Shown: positions 21,906 to 34,015, counted from the stretch's first letter. The stretch: 64,000 nucleotides of DNA from Phragmites australis (GCF_958298935.1 NC_084932.1:4133501-4197500), one strand, 5' to 3'. A program made the numbers and translations. Notes: generated by a model from the sequence alone, not told the origin.

Positions 21906-23240
21906 ACCTCGAAGCAATTCGCAAGGTCAAAAAGTTTTTCCAAGGCATCTTAGTGCGAAGCATACCCCGCACAAACAACCACTAGGCAGACACCCTGGGA
22001 AAGGCTACCACCGGAAGTGGAGTCCTCCCTTCGGGGGCCTTCTTCGAAGTCCTTCACAAGTCAGCAACGGGTACCTCCGATGAGGTTGCCGCCACTATCC
22101 TACCCATTGGGCCTTCTAACTGGAGGGCCTCCCTATTCTCCTTCCTAAAGGGAACAGAGGATCCCGATGACCTGGTCGAGCTCCGTCGTATTAAACAACG
22201 CGTCAGGGGCTACCTCCTGATTGACAGAGGCCTTTACAAGACCGGAGTCTATAGCCCTCTCCTCCGCTTTGTCACCAAGGCAAGGGGCCAACCTCTTAAG
22301 AGAGGTTCACGAGGGGCTTTGTGGCAGCCACCTCATGCCCCGCTCCCTTGCAGGCAAAGCGCTCCGCCAAGGGCTATATTGGCCTACTATCATGACCAGC
22401 GCCGAGGAACTCATCCACACCTACAAAGGATGCTAGTGGATGGGACGCCGGAGCCACCGTTCTCTGAACCCGCTACAGCCAATCACTCCCATGTGGCCCC
22501 TTGCACACTGGGGGATGGACTTAATCGGGTCATTCCCTTGCGCTAAAGGCAACCTCCGGTATGCGGTTGTGGCCTTGGAGTACTTTTCCAATTGGATCGA
22601 GGATGAGCCCCTCATGACAATCACTCAAGAATATCCAGAAATTCTTCTGGAAAAATGTCATATGCCGCTTCGGCGTCCCATAGCACCTAACCGTAGACAA
22701 TGGGATGCAATTTGACTCCGGCTGGTTCTAGGAGTTCTGTGCCGACCATGGCATCGAGATGTGCTTCGCTGCAGTTCGTCACCCGCAATCCAATGGGGCG
22801 ATCGAGCACACCAATGACAACATCCTCTCTGGACTAAACTGGTGTCTCGTCGGCCTCGCTAAAGGCCTATGGGTCGAAGAGCTCCCAAAGGTGTTGTGGT
22901 CCCTCCGTACTACGGTCACCCATCCCACCGGGTTTACTCCCTTCCGTCTCCTGTTCGGCGACGAAGCCATGACTCTGGCAGAAATCAAGGGACGCTCCCT
23001 CCAGGTTCACTTGGTGGAGACCACCGGAGAAAGAGAAGTATCGCTCGACCTAGCAGAGGGCACAAGGCTTCATGCCGTCCAGAACCTCGACTGCTACATC
23101 GCCGAAACTCCGGAACAAATGGGAAGGCCCCTACCTCGTCCTCGCGTCCAAAAGGCTAGGCTCCTATCGCTTGGCAGACACATACGTGGACGGGGCCCCC
23201 CTCGACCACACATGGAATGCGGAATCACTTCGTAAATAAT
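21906..23240 (+). pseudogene. Tat integrase, broken
   Basis: The zinc-binding part reads VHEGLCGSHLMPRSLAGKAL with LYWPTIMTSAEELIHTYKGC (22290-22436). The catalytic core reads WPLAHWGMDLIGSFPCAKGN (22494-22553), then HPQSNGAIEHTNDNILSGL (about 22783-22840). The family's GHPxxNGxxExxN block is recognisable, but frames change near 22440, 22640 and 22740. The C-terminal part ends near 23235 and no chromodomain is present, as expected for Tat. Not functional. Confidence 0.8.
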
Positions 23241-23306
23241 ATGTGTAAAATGGGGAGCTTACGGAGCCTCGCCAAGGTATCAGTTTGGGGAAGAGCATCT
23301 GGAACC

Positions 23307-23318
23307 TATATATATATT

Positions 23319-23375
<57 letters not shown>
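23307..23375. repeat. (TA)n microsatellite
   Basis: About 69 bases of TA dinucleotides with two TTTA interruptions. It ends the recognisable Tat element and abuts the palindrome TGTGCCTAGGCACA, so it may be the insertion site of the next element. Confidence 0.9.
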
Positions 23376-23376
<1 letters not shown>

Positions 23377-23378
<2 letters not shown>

Positions 23379-24025
23379 GTGCCTAGGCACAATGGCAGTT
23401 CACGTTGCGCCTAGCCACTCAGCGAGTTGTTGTTTTCTCCCCGCGCGTGCCCCGGTCGAAACAACCTCACTCCCACGCGTGCGCCGACCGAGCCTTCCTC
23501 CCTCCCGCGTGCCCCCGACCGAGCCAGGAGTTACGTCCATGTAAGTCACCAGTTACGCTTTGTGCTATACTGCAGTTACGACCTGGGTTGTAGCTGAGTT
23601 ACAACATGTTCGACAACATAGTTACAACATAGTAGACACCCCAGTTACGATCCCAGTATACAGTCGTAACTTGTTCATCTCTGTGCAGTCGCAACTGACT
23701 ATTTTCTTAGTCGTAACCGGGGTGAAACCCAAAGTATAGTTTTGATCATAACTAAGTTTTTGTCTTGTGATCATAACTCAACTATCTGTGTAGTCATAAC
23801 TGGGACGAAACCCACAGTATAGGTGCGATCGTAACTGACTTTTAGTCATGTGACCGTAACTCAACTATTTGTGCAATCATAACTGACTATTTTCTTAGTC
23901 GTAACTTGGGTGAAACCCACAGTATAGTTGTGATCGTACCTGACCTTTTGTCATGTGATCGTAACTCAACTATATGTGCAATCATAATTGACTATTTTCT
24001 TAGTCGTAACTATAGTAATTTCTTT
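23377..24025. repeat. AGTTACGA / TCGTAACT motif array with an orientation switch
   Basis: Left of about 23655 the recurring word is AGTTAC (CAGTTACGA, GAGTTACAAC, TAGTTACAAC). Right of it the inverse GTAACT recurs (CAGTCGTAACTTG, TTAGTCGTAAC, GATCGTAACTGAC). The switch is centred on AGTTACGA (23643) and TCGTAACT (23664). The right half contains about three diverged tandem units of about 85-105 bp with the shared core TGAAACCCACAGTATAG. No coding sequence was seen. Confidence 0.7.
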
Positions 24026-24343
24026 GTGGTCAATGGAGAGTGGCATTGCGATGCCACCACAGGAGAGCACGGTGCGCGAGTCGCGGCAGTTGGTGATGAC
24101 GATGCGGCAGTGCCCTATGAATGGCTACCATGGTGGTGGAGCCCACAGTCAGGAAGGGTGACTCCGCGTTGACGTCGACCTTGGCCTGCGCAAAGCCACT
24201 GGTGACCTTGCCGTCCACCCGAAGCTGGCCGCCATCGCTTCCTTCCAGCGCACGTCGCTCCCAACGTGCCAGCGCAGGCAACCTCCTCCGCGAGCACCAA
24301 TTGCATCCGCTCCCTGCACACAGTGGCGCAGAATAGACTTGTT

Positions 24344-24394
<51 letters not shown>

Positions 24395-24430
24395 AAGGCA
24401 ACATGACAACAACGATCATTATGAGATAAC
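24026..24430. repeat. Non-coding stretch with a (CA)n microsatellite at 24346-24392
   Basis: A (CA)23-24 run lies at 24346-24392. The GC-rich part before it (24026-24340) has open frames on both strands but no recognised family. Confidence 0.7.
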
Positions 24431-25569
24431 CAAAGTTCCATTATAATCATTCAACCGACGGGCACCCCTCCAAGCTCTGGGCCTCACAAGCAACCCAAAA
24501 GACAAAAAAAAAAACCCTGAGCCGCCACATCCGTGGGGCCCGTGATGTCCATGTCAGCAAAGGGATTGGCAAGATCCCATGCCATTGAGTTGCCCAGGGA
24601 CGCCTCGCCCCCTCCTCCAATCTAGCCAGGGCCGATCGGGACTGGAGGGGCTAGGGCCCCCCGATGTCACCACCCCCGGACTGGGCCTCATCCTTAGCAG
24701 CACTGCCTTCGGACCTGACGTCCAGCACACGCCTCTAGCGCTTCATCCCGTTTGACACGACCTCAGATGACTCAGCCGCTGAGCTGGCACACGAGCCCGT
24801 GGGGCTAGGCGAAGTCCGAGCCTGGTGTGGAATTGCCAAAACTGCAGAGCCCGCGGTGTGGCTACGCTTACTTCATGGATAGCCGTGAATAGCTCCGCCC
24901 GACCCTCATAGACCTCCGTCCGCATGGCCCATTCTAAGATGGTGAGGCAGGTGATGGTGTTGGCTGAGAGTTGGGGGAGCTCCATGTAGAAGAAGCGGCG
25001 TGGTCGGGAACCTAAGCCACCACTTCATGACTCTGCGGGGCCGGGATCGCCTCGCCCACTGGAGGGCGAGCCACTGACCTAGAGGAGATCTTCCCCTCCT
25101 CGACCATCCGGTCGAGATCGGCCGCGGTAACGGTCGAGATCGGCCGCGGTAACGGTCGACTCCCCTAGCACAGTGGTCTATCGGGGGTGTTTCTTGCTAG
25201 CTCAGCAGAGTTCCACGTCCGACGGTGACCCAGGAAGCGACGCGGGAACCGTGGCCCCCGTGGCTCCCATTGGCATGGTGACATGGTCCCTAGATGTTGT
25301 ACAGCCCCCTGGCGGGGGTCCGGATTTGCCACATGTGCTGGAGCGAGTAATGACGCCTCTGGGATTACCGCGAGGAGAGTTCAATGATGATGAAAAGCGG
25401 AGGGGGAGAGCAGGGGGAAAAGAGGCGAGAGTGCTGGATGAGGATGCCGATCGGCCGTGACTCCTCCCTTTATCCACCCAAGGAAGAGACATTGCCGCCT
25501 CGGGGCACGGGCGCACGTTCTATCCCTTCCTTTCCCCACTATCACCGGGAAGTAGAACCGCTCCCTAGG

Positions 25570-26590
25570 ATTGACAGATGCAGAGCCGTCCGAAGCCTCA
25601 TGGGGGAGGCCGAAGGAGAAGTCGATGGTGATGCCGAGGGGGGGGGATCAGTGACCTCCTCGACGAGTAGCTGCAGTGAGGCTCGATGGAGGTAGGGCCG
25701 TCTGGAGCCTCGCGGTGGAGGCCAGAGGCAAAGTTGACGGCGATGCCGAGGGGGTAGTTAGCGACCTCGTCGGCGAGTAGCCGCGACGAGGCTCTACAGA
25801 TACAAGGCCATCCGAAGCCTCACGGTGAAGGTCAGAGGCGAAGTTGATGGCTAGGCTGAGGGAGGCTGTCCTCTACCCCCTCAGCAGTAGATGTGGCGAG
25901 GCTCGACAGGGGCAGGGCCGTCTGGAGCCATGCGGCAGTGGTTGAAGGCGAAGTCGACGGTGAGGCTGAGGGAGGCAGTTTGCTACCCCCTCAGCGGTAG
26001 ATGCGGTGAGGCTTGATGGAGGCAAGGCCGTCCGGAGCCACGCGGTGGAGGCCTGAGGCGAAGTCTACGGAGATGCTGAGGGGGGCAGTCAACGATCTCC
26101 TTGTCGAGTAGCCGCGGCAAGGATCAACGGAGGCAGGGCCATCTGGAGCCTCGCGATGGAGGCTGGAGGTGAAGTTGATGATGATGTTGAGGGGGCAGCC
26201 AGCGACCTTCTTGGTGAGTAGCCGAGGTGAGGCTTGACGGACGCGGGGCCGTCCGAAGCCTCGCGGCGGAGGGCGGAGGCGAAGTCGATGGTGATGCTGA
26301 GGGGGGCACTCGGTGACCTCCTTGGCGAGTAGCCAAGGCGTGGCTCGACGGCGGCAGGGCTGTCCAGATCCTTGCAGCAGAGGCCAGAGGCAAAGTTGAC
26401 GGCAATGCTGAGGGAGGTAGTCTACTACCCCCTTAGCGGTAGATGCGGCGAGGCTCGATGGAGGCAGGGCCGTCCAGAGCCACGCGACGGTGGCCGGAGG
26501 CGAAGTCGATGGTGAGGCTGAGGGAGGCAGTCTGTTAGCCCCCTCAGTGGTAGATGCGGTGAGGCTCAACGGAGGCAAGGCTAGGCCTTT
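25570..26590 (-). repeat. Tandem array, about nine units of 111 bp
   Basis: The anchor word GGCAGGGCCGTCTGGAGCC recurs near 25698, 25808, 25917, 26025, 26137, 26248, 26360 and 26470, followed each time by GAGGCGAAGTCGACGGTGA-like sequence. On the minus strand 26578-25991 stays open and shows the period as 37 residues, with units ending in LPQ, PPQ and PLN. 111 is a multiple of three, so the unit keeps its frame. Unit-to-unit identity is about 75-85% by eye. No known protein repeat is matched. Confidence 0.8.
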
Positions 26591-26864
26591 TGCCTCCCTA
26601 ACCCCCCGACCCCCCTCGCGCTTTTCGGGCGTAAGTGAGCGGAGGGCGCATCTCGCTCCTTACGCGTAGTGTTTGTTGCTCAGAGCATTAATCCCCTAAC
26701 CCCCTCGCATCTTATGGTCGTGAGCAGGCAGAGGGCGTGTTCTATTAGCGCTATCGCCGTGGCTTTAGCTGAGGCAGGGAAGCTTCTAAGGCGGTTATGC
26801 CACGTGTATGCATATATGTATGTATGAAATGAAGTAATTTCAGGATTAATCATTAAGTTGATTT

Positions 26865-27130
26865 GGACCCCAATGCGACCGAGGCTACACCTTCGAGGTG
26901 CAAAGGGTTTGGGCCTAGACGCGACCGAGGCAGTGCCTTGGAGGTGCGGAGGGTTTTGACTTCGACACGCTTGGTGGAGGATTTTGACCTCAACGCGGCC
27001 GAGGCAGTGCCTTTGGGGTGCGGAGGGTTTTGGACCTTCACGCTCTTGGCAAAGGGTTTTGGACCTTGACGCTCATGGTGGAGGGTTTTGCACCTCGAAG
27101 CTCCTGGCGGAGGGATTTGGACCTCGACCC
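26865..27130. repeat. Short mixed repeat array (about 46-bp and 29-bp units)
   Basis: Units end in GCGGAGGGTTTT or GGCAAAGGGTTTTG and contain either GACCGAGGCAGTGCCTT (long form) or ACGCTCATGG (short form). About eight units occur. They lie between the 5' LTR and the 111-bp array. Confidence 0.7.
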
Positions 27131-27492
27131 AACAAGGAGTTAAAACATACTCAGATGTGTACCTTGTGCCATGTCGGATGGGCTAAAGAGGTCCTCGTGT
27201 TCCTTCCGGAGGGTGTGCTCTTGCTCGTGCCTTCAAGTGTGGCTAGGTACGAGCTAGCACGTGTGTACGCACGCAGTTTAGGACACAGCTCACTCGCATG
27301 GCCAGTGGTATGCCGTCGTGCGATGCTCGTGATTGATGCGCGTGCTTCAAATCGCACCTTCTCGTGTGGCGATGACACGTCGAGGCCGGAGACGGCCTGC
27401 ACATTGGCGGCTTGCTCACACTGCTTAGTGTCGTTTCTCCTGCTTTCTCCTTCCAACATGCCTCTTTGTTCTGATCCCTACGGACGGCGCAC

Positions 27493-27840
27493 TGTTGGAG
27501 CACAAAAAGTGCCCCGGACAGAGTGCGACGAGAACCCTGCATATCAGAGGGGTTCAAGCTTGGAGATGGCCTGTAGCCTTGAGGAGAGGAAGAGAGAGAG
27601 TCTATATCGCCTGGAGGGAAAATCTGGGTGGTCCCTTTCCCTTGCCCTTTGAGGGCTTATTTATAGAGAGAAGGGGCAGGGGAAATTATCAGCTTGCCCC
27701 TTAGATATTATGTTACAACCATGTACATAGAGGGGTATTTTGGGCTTTACATATGATGTGATAATTGAGATACTATGATCATTATAGTAATGCTACAGTA
27801 CATCATCTAAATATCTCAAGTCTGGGGCATTTCTCCAACA
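27493..27840 (-). repeat. 5' LTR of the minus-strand gypsy remnant
   Basis: In minus orientation it starts TGTTGGAGAAATGCCCC and ends GTGCTCCAACA, 348 bp, with a TATAAATA box at about 27657-27667. The primer-binding site follows directly. A matching flank on the right was not found (CGCAC against CCCGG), consistent with a truncated element. Confidence 0.7.
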
Positions 27841-28799
27841 CCCGGTATTCAGAACACAATCCTTGCTATTCTGATACAGGTCACTTCCAAGGATTGGCGT
27901 TGACTTCCTACTTCCATCCAGGTATGGATGAAGACAGGAACTGCAGTGGCCTATGCGGAGTTCTTGTTGACCTTCGCGGCATGTTCTGCGATCACGTCTA
28001 TCGATCAACTTGGTGGTGAAGGCGGTAAAGCAGACAAGCCTGAAGACTTCAATCGATGGCACCAAATATCGTCAGTGTTTTCTCTCCCTTGGGAGGTATA
28101 AAGAGCACAACATGCCATCACAGGAAGCTAAACAGACATTCCATTACGTGTCGAGGAGGTGTTTTCAGAAGCTTATGTAGAGAGAAATCTCCTATGTGTT
28201 GCATAAGCACAATGTTGCTACTACCATACATCTGTTTGTCCATGCCGTCAAGGCCAGTGCACCACTTGAAGTCTTCTCATTTTCCCTGACTGACGAGGCT
28301 AGGACTTTTCCTTTTCCATGACCAACGAGTCCATAATTACTTTGTTCGCGACCGACGAGACCGAACACCTTTTTCAAGACTTCATTATGGGATTTGCACG
28401 ACAAAGTTAGACACCTTTTGCTAGAGGCCAACGGGACTTTGGAATTCCATATTTTCTACATTGTGTTTATGCATATTCGGAGGAACTCTTATTTTGGAGA
28501 TGACGACCATCAGCACAGCTTAATCAGATGTAGTATGTGAAGACGGACGTAATTAATCGGCAAGCCTCGCGAAGCCCCAGGAACCAGAAGACGCAGTCAT
28601 CATGATTAGTCAGATGCACGCGTGTGTGCGTATGTGGCGTATGAGATGTAATCGTGGAAACTTTACTTTATGAGAATTTGAGAGAATTAATAAAGAATCA
28701 GTGTTTAATTTACATTGTTTGTCTCTATTTACTTGTATACGTTGTGTATACTAGCACGCTCGCAATATATTCTATCTAAGCGAAACGCCATCGAGGCTT
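27841..28799. other. Unassigned sequence
   Basis: No family was recognised. Short plus-strand frames (27765-28019, 28056-28289) lack motifs. CCCGGTATTCAGAACACAATCC next to the LTR could belong to the interrupted target. The motif ACGAGNC occurs several times near 28290-28370. Confidence 0.5.
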
Positions 28800-29154
28800 G
28801 TTTCCCTCATGCAAAACACTCGGTATTAACATCCTCACTTTAAACTGCTTCATTTCCGTATGGGTTCTAGGAAAAAAGAATTTGTTGAACAAACAATTGC
28901 ACCCTCACTTTTCAAGATCAGAGGGCATCATGGAATTATATATCTTCTTTAAAACTGCTTCATTGCTACTGTACTATGTGCATGGCAAGTCAAGCTACTT
29001 TCCGCCACTTTCTGTACTACCTTGTCAATAACTGTTGTGTTGTTTGGGAGAGAATCATGTCATCTAAAAAGAATAGCTTATGAAATTAAAATAGGCAAGT
29101 CGAGTTCACTCATGGTTGGCATTTTCATCTTTGGCGATCGACTGTGACATGGTT
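28800..29154 (+). repeat. Copy A (left part) of the RLK-upstream block
   Basis: It shares ACTCGGTATTAACAT, CACCCTCACTTTTCAAGA, CAGAGGGCATCA, AACTGCTTCATTGCTACT, ACCTTGTCAATAACTGTTGTG and TTTCATCTTTGGCGAT with 37630-38000. The copia element inserted at 29155; the block resumes at 36928 (GTCACGCTCTCCATTTTCT). It holds no gene. Confidence 0.7.
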
Positions 29155-29574
29155 TGTTGGATTTAATCCTAGAGTGGGCATCGGGGATTTGAATCACATG
29201 GAAGCATGGAGTTTGTATACGACTCGTATACGGCAAGGGCGTCGTTTGTATGTGTGCAGGACTATGGTTCATACGGTGTGTACAAGTTTAGTTAAGAGTT
29301 AATAGAGTCAGAAATTTCATCCAAAATAAAACTTGCGATCTGTTTCTGTTCCTTTGTTGTTTTCATCGAGTACCTAGTACTCAACGTCTTCGTTTTCTCG
29401 CTGTATAGATCGCATGGTCGAGCACTTCTGGTCGATAGCGTGGTCGAGCACCTCTGGCCCCATCGTGGTCGAGCACGTACTGGTCGATCGCGTGGTCAAG
29501 CACGAACTCATCATTCGTGTGGTCGAGGAGCGTGAGCTGGTTGTGCGCGTGATCATGGGTGTCTGAATTCAACA
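29155..29574 (+). repeat. Copia 5' LTR
   Basis: 420 bp, TGTTGGATTTAATCCTAGAG to GTCTGAATTCAACA. A tandem TGGTCGAGCAC motif recurs about six times in its right third (29412-29520). Confidence 0.88.
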
Positions 29575-29677
29575 TCTGGTATCAGAGCCTCGGTAGAGCA
29601 CAGAGCCAAGTCCGCCGGACAATCCAGCATCGTCGTCCTGCAACTCGCCGGAACAGAGGCAGCACCAAGATGTGCGG

Positions 29678-30874
29678 ATGTTGATCATCCCTCAGGGCGA
29701 GGCGGCGTGGGAGAGTGGCAGTGGGCCGTTCCAGTACCCATAGCTGACGGCGACAAACTACACGAGTTGGGTGATTCGAGTGCAAGCGATGATGGAGGAT
29801 CAAGGCGTCTGAGAGGCAGTTGAGCCAGAGGTCAGTGCGGTCATCGATGAGAAGAAGGACAAGAAGACAAAGTCGCACCTCTTCCAAGCGCTCTCGGAGG
29901 ACCTCCTGATGCAGGTGGCGAAGAAGAAAACGGTGAAGGAGGTCTGGGATTATCTCAAGACAAGGTTTATTGGCGCGGATCACATCAAGAACATGTGATT
30001 GCAGATGTTGAAGAGAGAATTCGACGCCATGCATATGCAGGAGGAAGATACCTTGGATCAGTACGTCGGAAAGCTTAACAGCATGTCCGTCAAGTATGCA
30101 AACTTGGGGGCAACGCTCGACGACGCTGCATTGGTCAAGAAACTATTCGACACCGTGCCAGATCATTTCCTCAGTGTGATCGCCAGGATCGAGCAGTTCC
30201 ATGACCTCAACACCATGTCATTCGAGGAAGCTGTGGGGTGGCTGAAGACATATGAAGAGCGTGCACGCACGCGTGCATCCAGTGGCAGTAGCGTTCGCGA
30301 CGTCCAGCTCCTGCTCACTCAGGCTGAGTGGCAGGCACGGCAAAAGAAGGACAGCAACGATTCCTCATTGAGCAGCAAGGGCAAGTTCCACGCTCCTGCA
30401 GAGAACAGCAACCGTGGTGGGGGTGGTCATGTATGTGGCAGAGGCCATGGCAGAGATGGACGTGGTGGGGCATCACGCACTGACAAGGAGAGCGACTCAA
30501 GCGACGGTCACCGCAACAAGAGCCACATCAAGTGCTACAATTGCTACAAGATGGGGCACTACGCGAACGAATGCATGGCACCAAAGAAGAAGGAGGAGAC
30601 ACACCTCACACGTACTGATGACACTGAGCTGGCTTTACTGCTTGCAATGTCGGAGGAGGTACTGGGGCTGCAGCAAAGGCAGGATGCTGTGTTGTTGAAT
30701 GAGGAGAAGTTGACGCTGGAACTGCGCGACACCATGGAGGGAGGCTCCAGCTCTAAGGTATGGTACCTGAACAATGGAGCCAATAATAAAATGACCAGTG
30801 ATAAAGAGAAGTTCAGAGAGCTGGATGAAGGTGTTACTAGCAAGATGATGTTCGGGGATGGCTCCACAGTGTAG
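29678..30874 (+). pseudogene. Copia gag and start of protease, interrupted frame
   Basis: One frame carries stops near 29756 (TAG), 29810 (TGA) and 29996 (TGA) and at 30872 (TAG). Motifs: NYTSWVIRVQAMMEDQGV, KEVWDYLKTRFIGADHIKNM, then REFDAMHMQEEDTLDQYVGK (UBN2-type gag). The zinc knuckle is CYNCYKMGHYANEC (about 30533-30574) and the protease start is WYLNNGANNKMTS. In working copia proteases that site reads DNGAS.HM, so the catalytic aspartate has changed to asparagine (GAC to AAC). The particle protein is dead as read. Confidence 0.85.
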
Positions 30875-33800
30875 ATCATGGGCTTAGGGTCTATCGTGTT
30901 CAGCTGCAAAAACGGCATCCAATGGCTATTGCAGGAGGTCTACTACATTCCCCAACTTTGCAGCAATATCATTAGCCTTGGACAGCTCACTGAAGTTAGA
31001 CACAAGGTGATCATTAAGCTAGACATTTATATGTCTATGATGAAAGACCTACACGTTTGCTGATGAAGGTGAAGCGAACTCCAAATCGCCTCTATAAGAT
31101 CGAGCTCCATCTAGCGATGCCGGTGTGTCTCTTAGCAAGCCTTGAGGATTTGGCGTGCCTCTGGCATGCGAGGCTCGGCCATGTCAATTTCGCTACCATG
31201 AAGCAACTCATTGACAAGGAGATGGCTGCAGGAGTGCCACCGATCACACACCCGAACCAGTTGTGTCAAGGGTGTTTGGTGGCAAAGCAGACAAGACAAC
31301 CGTTCCCAGCGACAGCAAATTACAGAGTTAAGGAACCGCTCGAGCTGCTACATTCTGACCTGTGTGGTCAGATTACACCTTCGACTCTTGCCTCCAATAG
31401 TTATTTCATGTTAATTGTTGATGACTTTACTCGGTGAATGTGGATGTATATGGTCAAGTCAAAGGACTAGACTTGGTCAATGTTCAGAAGATTCAAGTTG
31501 CAGGTCGAGAACACAAGCGGGCAGCATGTTAAGACGTTGAGGACTGATCATAGTGGGGAATTCCTCTCTGCTGAGTTCACCCGATTGTGTGAGGAGGCTG
31601 GGATCGCGTGGCATCTCACCACACTGTACACACCACAGCAAAACGACATGGTAGAGCGGAGGAACATGACAGTGATGGCGATGGCAAGGTCTCTTCTCAA
31701 GAGCATGAATGTGCCTGGAAGATTTTGGGGAGAGGTGGTGTGGCGTGCGATGTATCTGCTGAACCATTTGCCAAGGAAGGCGTTGGATGATCGCACTCCA
31801 TTCGAGGCCTGGAACCGAAGAAAACTGCCTCTAGCACACCTTCGTGTGTTTGGCTGCACGGTGCACATGAAGGTGATGACACCACACTTGAAGAAGCTCG
31901 ATGACCGAAGCCAGCCAATGGTGTATCTTGGCGTCGAGGACGGCTGTAAGGCCCACCGTCTCTTTGATCCACAGCACGGGAAAATTCATGTAAGTCATGA
32001 TGTTAAATTTGATGAAAGTATGGAGTGGAGCTGGTGTACTGGTGCAAGCGGCGGGGAGCCATCTGATTTCACCGTTGAGGAGGCGTTTAGCACTGAATCG
32101 GTGGTAGGCGGCTCTGTGCCACTCACGGGTGGTTCGACAGGTGTGCCAATGCCCGCGGCACATGTTGACCCAGTTCCTTCAATGACTTCGCTGGTCGGCG
32201 ATGTGACACCGGAAGGGCCAGCAACCAGGACACGTGTTGTGGCATGCACGATAGCAACCTCCCCGACAACACCCACCACTATGTTGATGATGCCAGCTCT
32301 TGAATTGCTGGCGGTTGATCTGGCCACACCATTGCCGAGTGGGAGCAACAACACAGATGAAGGTCCTGTTCGTTACAGGCACATCGATGACATCATGAGA
32401 GATTCTCCAAGGGTGGATCTCGATGAGGACGTGGAAGAAGAGGCCATGCTTGTGGAGACGGAGGAGTCGTCCTCCTACCGCAAGGCTGCTGGACAGTAGG
32501 TCTGGGAGGACGCCATGGCTAAGGATATCGAGTCCATAGAGAAGAATGACACATGGACTCTCACAGCGCTGCCGACTGGACATAAGACGGTTGGACTCAA
32601 ATGGGTTTAAAAACTGAAGAAGAACACAGAAGGAGACATGATCAAGCACAAGGCGAGGCTGGTCGCGAAAGGATATGTGCAACGGCAAGGAATCGATTTT
32701 GAAGAAGTGTTTATGCCGATGGCTAGGCTGGACATCGTGTGCATTATCCTTGCTGTTGCAGCCAATTGAGGTTGGCAGGTTCATCACCTGGATGTCAAGT
32801 CGGCATTCTTGAATGGTGAGCTCGAAGAGGAAGTATACATGGCCCAGCCGGAGGGATTTGCAGTGAAGAAAAAGAGCATCTAGTGCTCAAACTCAGCAAA
32901 GCATTGTGTAGACTTCGGCAGGTACCATGGGCATGGAATATACGGCTTGACACGAGCTTGAAATGGCTTGGTTTCAGTAGATGTTCACAAGAGTAGGCCA
33001 TATACACAAGAGGATCAGGTCTTGCAAGTGTGATAATTGGAGTATATGTTGATGATCTTACTGTGACAGGAGAAAGTTCAGAAGAGACCATGGATTCAAG
33101 CAGCAGATGATGAGTGAGTTCGAGATGACCGATCTCGAATTGCTCAATTATTATCTCGGGATTGAGGTAGCGCAAGAAGATGGGCGAATTACAATCAAGA
33201 AAACAACGTATGCAAAGAAGGTCCTTGGTCAATTCGGTATGTTAGATTGCAATTCCACAAAATTTCCCATGGAACAAAGGGCGTAGCTGCACAAGGATCC
33301 AGACGGACAGCCAGTTGATGCAACTGAGTATCATTGCATCATTTTTTGCCTATGGTATTTGCTCCATACAAGACTTGACCTTTCATTTGTTATCGGGGTG
33401 GCAAGCAGATTCATGGAGAAGGCCATGGTGATGCATTGCAAGGCAGCGAAGTAGATTCTTCGGTATTTGAAGGGCACCGTTCATTATGGGCTTGTGTATA
33501 CCAGAGGAGGAAAAGAAGAAGAAATCACCAGGTACACTGATAGTGATCTGGAAGGTGACATGGATGACATGAAGAGTACTGGAGGTATGGCTTTTTATAT
33601 CAATGATAGCATGTGTCATGGAACTCGCAGAAGTAGAAAACGATGGCTTTATCTTCGTGCGAGGCTGAATCCATGGCAGCAATAACAGCAGCATGCCAAG
33701 CTTTGTAGCTTAGAAGTCTGTTGGGGAAGCTAACACGAGAAGAGTCCAAAGCAATCAAACTCTTTGTCGATAATAAATCGACAATTTCTTTGATGAAGAA

Positions 33801-34004
33801 TCAAGTGTTCCACGGTGTGCAGCAAACACATTAACACCAAATTTCATTTCATCTGTGAGTGTGTTGAAGGAGGCCAGATTGAGGTTGAATTCATTCGCAC
33901 GGAGGTGCATCGAGTAGACGCTCTGACGAAGGCATTGCCGGTAGTGAAGCTGGCGGTCATGTGGCATCTACTGGGAGTTCGTGATCTTGGCCCACGTCAG
34001 GATT
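30875..34004 (+). pseudogene. Copia pol (integrase, reverse transcriptase, RNase H), broken
   Basis: Pre-integrase: CLWHARLGHVNFATMKQLI with CQGCLVAKQTRQPFP (31150-31310). Integrase core: LELLHSDLCGQITPSTLASN, then LRTDHSGEFLSAEF and YTPQQNDMVERRNMTVM (31336-31680). Reverse transcriptase: [48 protein letters not shown] (32502-32850) and YVDDLTVTG-like sequence near 33048. RNase H remnants contain YTDSDLEGD (33535). Stops occur at 31434, 31470, 32497 and about 32608, and frameshifts follow 31063 and 32880. The inactive frames rule out mobility. Confidence 0.85.
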
Positions 34005-34015
34005 AAGGGGGAGTA

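Larger units (their letters stand above)
16275..23300 (+). mobile_element. Decayed Tat-type Ty3/gypsy retrotransposon, 3' truncated
   Basis: LTR, primer-binding site, gag, protease, reverse transcriptase, RNase H, an additional archaeal-type RNase H and integrase follow in the order and spacing of the plant Tat lineage. The second RNase H is diagnostic of that lineage. All domains carry stops or frameshifts. It is split by a solo LTR at 20345-21241 and stops at a (TA)n tract without polypurine tract or 3' LTR. It is not mobile. Confidence 0.82.
24430..27840 (-). mobile_element. Minus-strand gypsy remnant with 5' LTR and repeat-rich interior
   Basis: The 5' LTR is at 27493-27840. Next to it, read on the minus strand, GTGCGCCGTCCGTAGGGATC closely matches the gypsy primer-binding consensus TGGCGCCGTCTGTGGGGATC. 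Leftward the interior has two tandem arrays (27130-26865 and 26590-25570) and then a gag-like fragment (24985-24743: ELPQLSANTITCLTILEWAM, then AELFTAIHEV). No polymerase domain and no 3' LTR were seen. It resembles a non-autonomous or deeply truncated Tat-like element. Its left boundary is uncertain. Confidence 0.6.

Noticed and set aside
23307..24392. CRISPR-like array from the microsatellites and regular repeats
   Set aside because: The genome is eukaryotic; units are diverged tandem copies with no unique spacers.
25991..26578. 195-codon minus-strand ORF as a novel repeat protein
   Set aside because: It sits wholly in the 111-bp array of a retrotransposon remnant and begins and ends arbitrarily; a frame-preserving period alone explains it.
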